A stretch of 64,000 bases of DNA, taken from Nitrospirota bacterium. GTDB taxonomy: Bacteria > Nitrospirota > Thermodesulfovibrionia > Thermodesulfovibrionales > Dissulfurispiraceae. Every line of letters starts with the position of its first letter. The first letter of the stretch is position 1. Below, in pieces: positions 1 through 7,134 of this stretch. The stretch is taken from positions 62,001-126,000 of the forward strand of contig JADFXU010000001.1 in the NCBI GenBank assembly GCA_015233365.1, read 5' to 3'. The position numbers and the translations under genes are program-made. The notes below the pieces were generated by a model, which made no database searches, was not told the DNA's origin, and worked only from the letters and a program-made list of their open reading frames with translations.

Positions 1-152
1 CTGTGGTAATCTTCGGCAATGATGCGGCCGTTTTTTACTATTACAGCCCCGACCATCGGGTTAGGGCTGGTCATGCCTCTGGCACGTGCAGCAAGCCGCA
101 AGGCCCGCCTCATAAAGATTTTATCTTTGTCTAAAATCCGTACTCCTTCCAT
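1..152 (-). CDS. ribD: RibD riboflavin biosynthesis deaminase/reductase, N-terminal fragment
   Basis: Only the first 50 or so codons lie in the window; the gene runs off its left edge. The translation contains FMRRALRLAARARGMTSPNP followed by MVGAVIVKNGRIIAEDYH, the characteristic opening of the RibD deaminase domain (MRRALxLA...TSPNPMVGAVIV). This domain deaminates the pyrimidine intermediate in the second step of riboflavin synthesis; the reductase domain would lie outside the window. The ATG at 152 overlaps the 3' end of ubiD by 22 bp, so the two are probably co-transcribed and translationally coupled. A later ATG at 113 is possible, but it would start exactly at the conserved MRRAL block. 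Confidence 0.85.
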   Translation of the reverse strand, partial: MEGVRILDKDKIFMRRALRLAARARGMTSPNPMVGAVIVKNGRIIAEDYH

Positions 153-1594
153 CGGTTATCGACGAGTCTCTTTATCTCTTCCGCCATGAACAGCTCCTGG
201 GGCCACTCCCTCATCATGCCCTCTTCCTTTGTCTTTCTTGTCGCATCGACGCCCATTTTTGACCCGTACCTGGGCCAGTTGGCAGCGTGATCAAGATCGT
301 CGAGAGGGCCGTCCGCAACAACCACGTCCCGTTTCCAGTCCACATTATTAAGGACACGCCAGGCAGTATAGGAAATATTCTGCACGTCCACATCCTCATC
401 CACAATCACGAGGAGCTTCGCAAACATCATCTGGCCTTTGCCCCATAATCCATGTATTATCTTCTTTGCGTGTCCGGGGTAGCTCTTCCTGATGGAAATC
501 AATGCAGCATTATGAAAAACGCCCTCCATAGGGAGGTTGATGTCCCTTATTTCAGGAAAATCGAGCTTCATAAGCGGAAGGAAGATGCGTTCCGTTGCTT
601 TGCCCATATAACAGTCTTCCATTGGGGGCTTCCCGACTACAGTGGCGGGGTACACTAAATCTTTTCTGTGGGTAATACATTCAACATGAAACACCGGATA
701 GTAGTCGGCAGCCGAGTAGAAACCCGTATGGTCGCCGAACGGCCCTTCAGTGCGCATTTCTCCCGGCTGAAGATAACCCTCTATAACCAGTTCACTGTTT
801 GCAGGCACCTCTATATCGGAAGTAATGCATTTCACCATCTCTACAGGAGACCTGCGAAGGAACCCTGCAAAAAGCATCTCATCAACAGATTCCGGAAGCG
901 GCGCACTTGCCGCATATATCACTGCCGGGTCGCTTCCGACTGCTATAGCGGCCTGCATCCTCTTCTCCGCATCCTTATACCTGTCATAGTGGCGGGCCCC
1001 GTCCTTATGAATATGCCAGTGCATGCCGGTGGTAGTTTTATCATATACATGTATTCGGTACATCCCGCAATTCCGGCGGCCTGTAAGTGGGTCTCTCGTA
1101 AACACCATCGGCAACGTAATAAACCGCCCCTCATCAGTGGGCTGCCCATCGCCGGGCCAGCACTTGATTATGGGGAATTTGCCCAGGTCGGGATTGTCTC
1201 TTTCCACAATCTCCTGGCAGGCGGCGTTCCTTGCCGTCCTGGGAAGGTATTTTGAGAATTCGAGTAGTTTCGGAAGCATCGACAGCTTTTCAAACAGCGT
1301 CTTCGGAGGCGCCTGGTTCAGCATCTCTTCTATACGCACAGCCACATCATCGAGTCGATTTACCTCGAGTGCAAGGCACATCCGCTCAAAGGAACCGAAC
1401 ATATTGGTAACAACGGGATATGAAGAGCCTTTTACTTTCTCGAAATAAAGGGCCTTCCCTCCCTTCGGGCTCTTGCACATCCTGTCCGTAATCTCAGCGA
1501 TTTCAAGGACTGGATCCACCTCCACCTTTATTCTATGGAGCAGCCCCTTCTTATCCAGCGTCCCGATGAAATCCCTTAAATCTCTATATGCCAT
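131..1594 (-). CDS. ubiD: UbiD-family prenylated-FMN-dependent decarboxylase
   Basis: 487 aa, close to the E. coli UbiD length. The family decarboxylates aromatic or unsaturated acids using prenylated FMN, in ubiquinone or menaquinone synthesis or aromatic catabolism. Family landmarks are visible: GMYRIHVYDKTTTGMHWHIH (about residue 177), which contributes cofactor and metal contacts, and EMRTEGPFGDHTGFYS (about residue 279), which carries acidic active-site residues. No UbiX flavin prenyltransferase gene is in the window. The operon context (ribD downstream, ndk upstream) does not identify the substrate. A quinone-pathway role is the likeliest inference for an anaerobe, but UbiD, the futalosine-pathway decarboxylase and other UbiD-like enzymes cannot be told apart here. 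Confidence 0.85.
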   Translation of the reverse strand: MAYRDLRDFIGTLDKKGLLHRIKVEVDPVLEIAEITDRMCKSPKGGKALYFEKVKGSSYPVVTNMFGSFERMCLALEVNRLDDVAVRIEEMLNQAPPKTLFEKLSMLPKLLEFSKYLPRTARNAACQEIVERDNPDLGKFPIIKCWPGDGQPTDEGRFITLPMVFTRDPLTGRRNCGMYRIHVYDKTTTGMHWHIHKDGARHYDRYKDAEKRMQAAIAVGSDPAVIYAASAPLPESVDEMLFAGFLRRSPVEMVKCITSDIEVPANSELVIEGYLQPGEMRTEGPFGDHTGFYSAADYYPVFHVECITHRKDLVYPATVVGKPPMEDCYMGKATERIFLPLMKLDFPEIRDINLPMEGVFHNAALISIRKSYPGHAKKIIHGLWGKGQMMFAKLLVIVDEDVDVQNISYTAWRVLNNVDWKRDVVVADGPLDDLDHAANWPRYGSKMGVDATRKTKEEGMMREWPQELFMAEEIKRLVDNRWKEYGF

Positions 1595-1634
1595 AATTGA
1601 TCTGCATGTCCGCCTTTAGAATAACACGTTGTCC

Positions 1635-2369
1635 TCACTCCGCACTATTATTGATGAGGTACTTGGCAGCCACCGCTTCGAGAGTGCATGGCGAAGGCGA
1701 CCCCTTATACAATAACTGCAGCGCTTCCAAATCAGACTTCCATACAACATCTCCTGGAGCAAGCAAACAGATGCTCCCCGGCTCATAGCTCGTATAAAGC
1801 CTGTTATCCTTGAAATAATAATGCCCGTTGCTTACTTCGGTGGGATAAATGCGCATTAATGGCGGAATATCGTTGGGTTTGAACCAAAGATTTATTTCCC
1901 TTTCGGCTTCACCCTTTGTAGCCGATGCATGTATGAGATTGTCCATGCGGTCGCCCACGACATTGCCCTCAGGGTCTTTTACCGGCACAATCGCGCCAAG
2001 GGCACGAATGCATCCGGGCCTCTGATCTCTGGCAACGTTAGGATTGGTCGGCCCTGCAATGTCCCTGATTTTTTGCACTGCATCTTCACCCTGGTAAACA
2101 AGCGCTATTATCTTGCGCTTCCACGGTTCATCAGGATTATGGATATACCCCATGATGAATTCGATAAGCGAAGCGAAAAACGCCTTTCCCCGGTGTTCGC
2201 TGTAGTGCTCCTCGGCAAGCATTCTACTGACGTTGACGATCTTTGCTCCGGCAAAGCGCAAGCCGGTATGGAATTCCGACAGTTGGGTGATTACATATCC
2301 TGTCAGCGAATTCTTCAATGCATCCGGCTTGATCAATACAAGTGTCTGCTCATAATTCCCTGTATCCAT
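1635..2369 (-). CDS. ndk: Nucleoside-diphosphate kinase, long form with C-terminal extension
   Basis: NDK transfers the gamma phosphate from NTPs to NDPs through a phosphohistidine. The N-terminus QTLVLIKPDAL is the classic NDK opening, and DNLIHASAT contains the catalytic His. RPGCIRA replaces the usual PGTIR motif. The protein is about 244 aa, whereas ordinary NDKs are 135-155 aa. There is an insertion before the catalytic His (PVKDPEGNVVGDRMDN) and about 80 extra residues after the usual C-terminus (from about FKPNDIPP). I chose the ATG at 2369 because AGAAAGGGGG lies upstream at good spacing; an upstream TTG at 2390 would start inside that Shine-Dalgarno region. The extension has no motif I recognise. 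Confidence 0.85.
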   Translation of the reverse strand: MDTGNYEQTLVLIKPDALKNSLTGYVITQLSEFHTGLRFAGAKIVNVSRMLAEEHYSEHRGKAFFASLIEFIMGYIHNPDEPWKRKIIALVYQGEDAVQKIRDIAGPTNPNVARDQRPGCIRALGAIVPVKDPEGNVVGDRMDNLIHASATKGEAEREINLWFKPNDIPPLMRIYPTEVSNGHYYFKDNRLYTSYEPGSICLLAPGDVVWKSDLEALQLLYKGSPSPCTLEAVAAKYLINNSAE

Positions 2370-2420
2370 AATAAAACCCCCTTTCTTCAAATATGTTTAC
2401 TCTGACGGATGTACCGCTGT

Positions 2421-2657
2421 TCAGAACCCGCAGATGTTAAACGGGCCTTTTATCTTAATCCTTGCCTGCCCGCCTTCCTGCTCTATGGTATAGCTGCAGT
2501 TGAAGGAGCGGATATAGTGTTCAAACATTTTCAGTTCCCTGGGGCTGTTGTCAATCAGCACCTCGACGTCTTCAAACACTGTGCAAAGTCCGGCAAGATG
2601 CCTCTTGAACTCTTTCAGGTGTTCCGGGTGCTCCCTGCCTCTGGCGTCGATGAACAT
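2421..2657 (-). CDS. TusA/YedF-fold protein lacking the catalytic cysteine
   Basis: A small protein of about 78 aa. MFIDARGREHPEHLKEFKRH aligns with the TusA/YedF opening (IDARGLxCPxPxxxxKxAL), and VEVLIDNSPRELKMFEHY with the family's (V)xVDNxxARENV segment. The sulfur-carrying Cys of the CPxP motif is replaced by His (EHPEH), so persulfide transfer by the normal mechanism is not expected. The ATG at 2657 is preferred because longer versions begin inside a dispersed palindromic repeat (2676-2745). The gene lies between fabD and ndk, apparently in the same operon. Its function is unknown; a structural or regulatory TusA-fold role is a guess. Confidence 0.6.
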   Translation of the reverse strand: MFIDARGREHPEHLKEFKRHLAGLCTVFEDVEVLIDNSPRELKMFEHYIRSFNCSYTIEQEGGQARIKIKGPFNICGF

Positions 2658-2675
2658 TGTAGTCCCGTTCCAACA

Positions 2676-2745
2676 GTCATTGCGGGCAAAGCGAAGCAAT
2701 CTCCGTCTTTTTAGATTGCTTCGTCATTCCATTACTCGCAATGAC
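2676..2745. repeat. REP-like palindromic intergenic repeat
   Basis: Imperfect inverted repeat of about 70 bp: gtcattgcgggcaaagcg / agcaatct pairs with agattgcttcg / tactcgcaatgac across a T-rich loop. A related half copy is at 11661-11692. Words of this type (GTCATTGCGAG...GCAATCT) are common dispersed repeats in several bacterial phyla. It sits between fabD and the TusA-like gene and would form an intercistronic hairpin. Confidence 0.7.
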
Positions 2746-2754
2746 ACTGAATGT

Positions 2755-3681
2755 TTATATTGCAGACACGGTTTTATTCAACGTCTCCAAACTGTCAACA
2801 TTGAATATCCTCACCGACGGCTCTATCCTTTTAATCAATCCCGAGAGCACTTTGCCCGGACCTGCCTCGATAAAGGTATCAATTCCCGAAGACGCCATAG
2901 CCTTAATGCAATCCTCCCATAAAACCGACCGGCTCAATTGTTTGACAAGCGATTGCCTTATTGCATCAGCGTCCGGGATAAACTGCGCTTCGGCATTACT
3001 GATAAAGGGTATTCCGGCATTATTAACAGTTACTTCTTTGAGGACCTCCTCAAATTGCCTTCCAGCATTCTCCATCAGCCTGCAGTGGCACGGAACGCTT
3101 ACTGCCAGCGGCAATGCGCGTTTGGCGCCGGCTGCTTTGGCCCGCTGCATGGCGTCCTCAACAGCCGGGCACTCGCCTGAGATGACAATCTGGGCAGGAC
3201 AGTTATAGTTGGCCGCTGACACATGGCCCGAATCAACAGTTTTACAGATATCGTCAATGACACCCCTGTCCAGTCCGAGGATGGCTGCCATAAGCCCCTC
3301 CCCTTCAGGGACAGCCTCCCCCATTATTTTGCCCCTCATCCCGGTCAGCCATACTGCATCCTCAAACGAAATGCTGCCGGCTGCCACAAGCGCCGAATAT
3401 TCTCCGAGGCTGTGACCGGCCACTGCAGAGGGGTAAATATTTCTGGATTTTAAAACGGTATAAGAAGCTATGCTCGCCACAAGCAGGCACGGCTGCGTCT
3501 TTTGCGTTTTATTCAGTTCTTCAGCAGGCCCCTCAAAGCTCAAACTTGCGATGTCATAGCCGAGAACCACGGATGCGGTCTCATACAGCATTTTCACTTC
3601 GTCGAAATTGTCATAAAGGTCTTTACCCATGCCGACATGCTGCGAGCCTTGGCCGGGGAAGACAAAAGCGATTCGCGTCAT
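2755..3681 (-). CDS. fabD: Malonyl-CoA:ACP transacylase
   Basis: 308 aa, normal length. It transfers malonyl from CoA to acyl carrier protein at the start of fatty acid elongation. Visible motifs: FVFPGQGSQHVGMGKDLYDN at the N-terminus, the nucleophile elbow GHSLGEYSALVAAG (catalytic Ser at about residue 92), and the conserved QxxCLLV helix region. The catalytic His appears in VSVPCHCRLM (about residue 199). The start overlaps the etfA stop by 4 bp, so it is translationally coupled to the electron-transfer flavoprotein genes. This pairing suggests acyl-CoA chemistry but proves nothing further. Confidence 0.95.
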   Translation of the reverse strand: MTRIAFVFPGQGSQHVGMGKDLYDNFDEVKMLYETASVVLGYDIASLSFEGPAEELNKTQKTQPCLLVASIASYTVLKSRNIYPSAVAGHSLGEYSALVAAGSISFEDAVWLTGMRGKIMGEAVPEGEGLMAAILGLDRGVIDDICKTVDSGHVSAANYNCPAQIVISGECPAVEDAMQRAKAAGAKRALPLAVSVPCHCRLMENAGRQFEEVLKEVTVNNAGIPFISNAEAQFIPDADAIRQSLVKQLSRSVLWEDCIKAMASSGIDTFIEAGPGKVLSGLIKRIEPSVRIFNVDSLETLNKTVSAI

Positions 3682-4877
3682 TGTTTTGCCTCTTTGAGTT
3701 TTCTTATCAGCATGGGAACGACTTCATTCACATCGCCGACGATCCCATATGTAGCGACATTGAATATGGGGGCTTCCGGATTCTTATTAATGGCAATGAT
3801 TATATCGGATGACTGCATCCCTACGAGGTGCTGCACTGCGCCGGATATGCCGCATGCAATATACACCTTCGGACAAACTGTCTTGCCGGTCTGACCAACC
3901 TGATGGCTGTATGGTATCCATCCCTCATCAACCGCTGCCCTGGAAGCGGCAACAGCGCCGCCCAGCAGCCCTGCCAACTCTTCCAGCATCGCAAATCCTT
4001 TCGCATTGCTCATACCCCTTCCGCCGGAAATGATAACTTCTGCTTCCTGAAGGTTGGCCATACATTCCGATGCCTCTTTCAGCGTTTCAATCACTTTTGT
4101 GCGACACGTTAGATTAACGGCATCCACAGCGACAATTTCGCCTGTCCTGCCCGGATCGGCTTCCATCCTCTTCATTACCCTGGGCCTTACCGTCGCAAGC
4201 TGAGGACGGTAATTCGGGCAAAGGATGGTCGCCATTATATTACCTCCGAAAGCAGGTCTGATCTGGAGCAGATTGCCTGTTTCTTTGTCAATTTCGAGTG
4301 CTGTGCAGTCTGCTGTCAGTCCAGTCCTGAGCCGCGCCGCTACTCTGGGAATAAATGAACGCCCTATGGGCGTTGCTCCGGCCAGGACGATCTCAGGCTT
4401 GTATTGTTTTATAAGCGTAGCAAGCAATTGCGCATACGGCTCGTCATTGAATGTATTGAAGATGGCATCCCCGCAATGATAAACCTTATCGGCCCCCCAG
4501 GAAATCAGCTCTTTGGCCTCATCTCCCGAAGCGCCGAACAGTACAGCCGATAATTCCGTCTTTAACTCATCGGCAAGACGCCTGCCCGCGCCAAGAAGTT
4601 CGTAAGCCACAGAAGCGATTTTAGCGTCCCGCTGCTCCGCGAAAATCCATACTCCCCGGTGCGCCGCAAGGTATTCTGCCAATTCAGCCTTGTCCCTGTA
4701 ATCATCCTCTATTTCCACAATTGCCCCCTCGGGGCAGGTGCTGAGGCATGCCTTGCAAAATTCACAATATTCATTGATAAAGGCTTTACCGCCTTTTATT
4801 TCTAATGCCGTATAAGGGCACGATTCGATGCACTGCTCGCAACCGGTACATTTTTCCGTATTTATGATAATACGCAT
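3678..4877 (-). CDS. etfA: Electron transfer flavoprotein alpha subunit with N-terminal 2[4Fe-4S] ferredoxin domain
   Basis: 399 aa, larger than plain EtfA (about 320 aa) because of an N-terminal ferredoxin domain with two clusters: CTGCEQCIESCP (about residues 10-21) and CEFCKACLSTCP (about 38-49). The C-terminal FAD-binding domain is intact: SGGRGMSNAKGF, SRAAVDEGWIPYSHQVGQTG, CGISGAVQHLVGM and AINKNPEAPIF. EtfAB passes electrons between acyl-CoA dehydrogenase-type flavoproteins and ferredoxin or the quinone pool. Ferredoxin-fused forms are known from anaerobes, including acryloyl-CoA reductase complexes. It overlaps etfB by 16 bp and fabD by 4 bp. No acyl-CoA dehydrogenase is in the window, so the partner is unknown. 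Confidence 0.93.
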   Translation of the reverse strand: MRIIINTEKCTGCEQCIESCPYTALEIKGGKAFINEYCEFCKACLSTCPEGAIVEIEDDYRDKAELAEYLAAHRGVWIFAEQRDAKIASVAYELLGAGRRLADELKTELSAVLFGASGDEAKELISWGADKVYHCGDAIFNTFNDEPYAQLLATLIKQYKPEIVLAGATPIGRSFIPRVAARLRTGLTADCTALEIDKETGNLLQIRPAFGGNIMATILCPNYRPQLATVRPRVMKRMEADPGRTGEIVAVDAVNLTCRTKVIETLKEASECMANLQEAEVIISGGRGMSNAKGFAMLEELAGLLGGAVAASRAAVDEGWIPYSHQVGQTGKTVCPKVYIACGISGAVQHLVGMQSSDIIIAINKNPEAPIFNVATYGIVGDVNEVVPMLIRKLKEAKQ

Positions 4878-5650
4878 TTCAGCCCTCTCAGCTCTTTGAT
4901 AAGCGCTTCGACCTGTTCGTCTGCGCTGCCCTCCAGCATTTTTCTGTTGGCCCTAATTTGAGGGGCGAATATGTTCCTGACCTGGGTCGGGGACCCCTTC
5001 AAGCCGACATTCTCCTCTTCCGCACCGATGGCGTTTAAATCCATAACCGTAATGACCGCTTTCTTTGCAGCCATCTTGCCTTTCAGCGAGGGAAGACGGG
5101 GAGTATTTATTTCCTTGACCACTGTCATGAGCACAGGCAGTGATGATTCGACCACGTCGTAACCGTCATCCATCAAACGCTGCACCTTTACGCGCCCGTT
5201 TTCAAGCCCGTCGATCTTTCTGACATATGCAATGTGGGGAATATTCAGAAACTCTGCCACTTCGGGGCCAACCTGCGCGGTGTCGCCATCAATCGCCTGC
5301 TTGCCGCAAAGGATGATATCATAACCAATCTTATCTATGGCCTTGTAAAGCGCATATGAAGTGGCCCACGTATCCGCCCCTGCGAAAGCCCTGTCCGAAA
5401 TCAGCCGCACTTCATCAGCTCCCATCGAGACAGCATCCCTTAATGCCTTCTCTGCCTGGGGAGGACCCATTGTAATTACCGTCACCTTCCCGCCTGTTTT
5501 TTCCCTTATCTGGAGTCCCGCCTCGATAGCATGAAGGTCATAAGGATTGATAATGCTCGGCACCCCCTCGCGTATGAGAGTATTCGTCTCGGGATTTATC
5601 CTCACCTCCGAAGTATCGGGGACCTGCTTTATGCAAACAATAATATTCAC
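4862..5650 (-). CDS. etfB: Electron transfer flavoprotein beta subunit
   Basis: About 262 aa, standard for EtfB. It begins MNIIVCIKQVPDTSEVRI, the family hallmark, and contains NPYDLHAIEAGLQ, the AMP/FAD-site segment VTVITMGPPQAEKALRDAVS and the recognition-loop region DGLENGRVKVQRLMDDG. I prefer a GTG start at 5650 because GGAGG lies 5 nt upstream. The ATG at 5653 leaves only 2 nt of spacing, and a TTG at 5662 has no Shine-Dalgarno. It is probably the first gene of the etfB-etfA-fabD-(tusA-like)-ndk-ubiD-ribD operon. Whether the complex bifurcates electrons cannot be decided by eye. Confidence 0.93.
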   Translation of the reverse strand: MNIIVCIKQVPDTSEVRINPETNTLIREGVPSIINPYDLHAIEAGLQIREKTGGKVTVITMGPPQAEKALRDAVSMGADEVRLISDRAFAGADTWATSYALYKAIDKIGYDIILCGKQAIDGDTAQVGPEVAEFLNIPHIAYVRKIDGLENGRVKVQRLMDDGYDVVESSLPVLMTVVKEINTPRLPSLKGKMAAKKAVITVMDLNAIGAEEENVGLKGSPTQVRNIFAPQIRANRKMLEGSADEQVEALIKELRGLKCVLS

Positions 5651-5667
5651 CATATCCTCCAAAAATT

Positions 5668-5770
5668 AAGTAGTAAGCAGCAAGTAGCATGTAGTAAAGG
5701 GTAATACATACGCTTACGCCCGCTTCTTAATATTTTCCCTTGGCTACTTACTACTCGCTGCTTACTACTT
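5668..5770. repeat. Inverted heptanucleotide word array upstream of etfB
   Basis: The left arm reads as 7-nt words (aagtagt, aagcagc, aagtagc, atgtagt) and the right arm as their near complements (ctactta, ctactcg, ctgctta, ctacttt), so the 5663-5797 spacer is essentially one imperfect hairpin. Related words recur at 31664-31718. Function unknown; it lies in the 5' leader of etfB. Confidence 0.7.
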
Positions 5771-5797
5771 TTTCAACACAACTTGTAATTATATATT

Positions 5798-6172
5798 TTA
5801 TTTCTCTTTTGTTTCAACAATAACAGTTGCCACGGCATAATGCCGCTCATGGGAAAGAGTAACATTTATAATATAACGCCCCGTTAAATCTCCGCGTAAA
5901 TCAATATAAGGCTTTCCGGACGGATGGTTAAGTATTACTATATCACTCAGCTTCGGCGTCCGCCAGCCGACCTCTCCCCCGGATATCGCCTTTATAAAAG
6001 CCTCCTTTGCCGCAAAACGCGCCGCAAGTGACGAAAACGGGTTTTTATTCTTGCGGCAATAAGATATTTCATCATCATCAAATATTCTTCTCAAAAACTT
6101 ATCGCCCCATTTTTGAGCAGCATTTCTTATTCTGTCTATTTCGACAATATCAACGCCAATACCGCAAATCAT
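5798..6172 (-). CDS. acpS: Holo-[acyl-carrier-protein] synthase
   Basis: 124 aa, standard length. It transfers 4'-phosphopantetheine from CoA to apo-ACP. Signature motifs: MICGIGVDIVEIDRIR (Mg-binding Asp in GVDIV) and SSLAARFAAKEAFIKAI (the conserved FAAKEA motif with its metal-binding Glu); the C-terminal VTLSHERHYAVATVIVE is also typical. It follows pdxJ, a neighbourhood conserved in many bacteria, but here the two genes are separated by a mobile-looking 185-bp element (6197-6381). Confidence 0.95.
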   Translation of the reverse strand: MICGIGVDIVEIDRIRNAAQKWGDKFLRRIFDDDEISYCRKNKNPFSSLAARFAAKEAFIKAISGGEVGWRTPKLSDIVILNHPSGKPYIDLRGDLTGRYIINVTLSHERHYAVATVIVETKEK

Positions 6173-6196
6173 TTAAAAACCTCACGGATAACAACA

Positions 6197-6381
6197 AGTG
6201 TAATGAAGGATATGTCTCTGGAGCGAATCGCGGAGTTTTGGTAACAGTTCTCGGCGAGTGAGCGTGAAGCAGGCGCGAAACTGAAGCCCGAAGGGCTGAA
6301 TTTTGCGGCTGTAGCGAACGAGCCGTTAGAACTGTCCAAGACGGAGAGCCTGAGCGGAAGAGACATATCCCTCATTACACT
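6197..6381. mobile_element. MITE-like element, copy 1, with about 22-bp terminal inverted repeats
   Basis: 185 bp bounded by agtgtaatgaaggatatgtc at the left and its near-perfect complement gacatatccctcattacact at the right. Internal sequence is shared, in opposite orientation, with 12911-13096 (for example tctggagcgaatcgcg, gaactgtcc, gcgcgaaactgaagcc and gcgaacgagccgttagaac). It has no credible gene and is too short for a transposase. The right end supplies most of the pdxJ stop codon (6380-6382). A target duplication is not clear (possibly ACA). A dispersed non-autonomous transposable element is the best description; a structured RNA or REP-type repeat is the alternative. Confidence 0.75.
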
Positions 6382-7096
6382 ACACTGCCCGACTAACTAA
6401 TTCCTTCATTTCCCTGACCGCCCTCTCTATGCCCACCAGCACTGCCCTTGAAATAATGCTGTGGCCGATATAAAGCCCTCTGATTTCCTTAATTGCAGCG
6501 ATATCCATTACGTTGAAATAACCTAGGCCGTGGCCGGCATTGGCATGCAGTCCTTGTTTGTTTGCGATTTTGACCGCTTCAGCAACCCTGTGCAGTTCCT
6601 CTGTCTTTCTCTTTCCCCCAGCGTTCGAATAAAGTCCCGTATGTATTTCCACCATGTCAGCATGAATTTCCCCGGCTATGTCAACATCGATTATATGGGG
6701 ATTTATGAAAAGGCTTACCGGTATACAGGCGTCATGAATCTTTCTGATAGCATCATTAAGGCGCTCTTTATGTCCGATCATGTCCAATCCGCCTTCAGTA
6801 GTGAGTTCCAGCCGTTTCTCCGGCACAATTGTCACCATATCAGGCTTGATTTCGAGCGCTATCCGTATCATTTCTTCTGTGGCCGCCATCTCAAGGTTGA
6901 GTTCGCATTGCACAATCTCCCTCAATAGTCTCAAGTCCCTGTCGCATATATGCCGCCTGTCCTCCCTGAGGTGAACAGTTATGCCGTCAGCTCCTCCCAA
7001 TACGGCAAGTGTTGCGGCCATAACCGGATCGGGCTCGAAAGTTTTTCTGGCCTCTCTGAGCGTAGCCACATGGTCCACATTAACTCCAAGTATCAT
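6380..7096 (-). CDS. pdxJ: Pyridoxine 5'-phosphate synthase
   Basis: 238 aa, normal. It condenses 1-deoxyxylulose 5-phosphate with 3-amino-2-oxopropyl phosphate to give PNP (DXP-dependent vitamin B6 route). Motifs: GVNVDHVATLREARKT (catalytic His/Arg), GADGITVHLREDRRHI, TIVPEKRLELTTEGGLD, EIHTGLYSNA and HANAGHGLGY. AAAAGGAGG lies 7 nt upstream of the ATG, inside a purine-rich heptamer array (7108-7134). The last codon borders a mobile-looking element that provides the stop codon, so the C-terminus may have been reset by insertion. Confidence 0.95.
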   Translation of the reverse strand: MILGVNVDHVATLREARKTFEPDPVMAATLAVLGGADGITVHLREDRRHICDRDLRLLREIVQCELNLEMAATEEMIRIALEIKPDMVTIVPEKRLELTTEGGLDMIGHKERLNDAIRKIHDACIPVSLFINPHIIDVDIAGEIHADMVEIHTGLYSNAGGKRKTEELHRVAEAVKIANKQGLHANAGHGLGYFNVMDIAAIKEIRGLYIGHSIISRAVLVGIERAVREMKELVSRAV

Positions 7097-7134
7097 CTGT
7101 ACGCCTCCTTTTACCTTTCACCTTTAGCCTTTCT

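Noticed and set aside
668-1255. 195-codon plus-strand frame
   Set aside because: Antisense shadow of ubiD, which has strong family motifs.
6169-6375. 68-codon frame overlapping the acpS start
   Set aside because: Almost entirely inside the MITE-like element at 6197-6381; its translation is repeat-derived.
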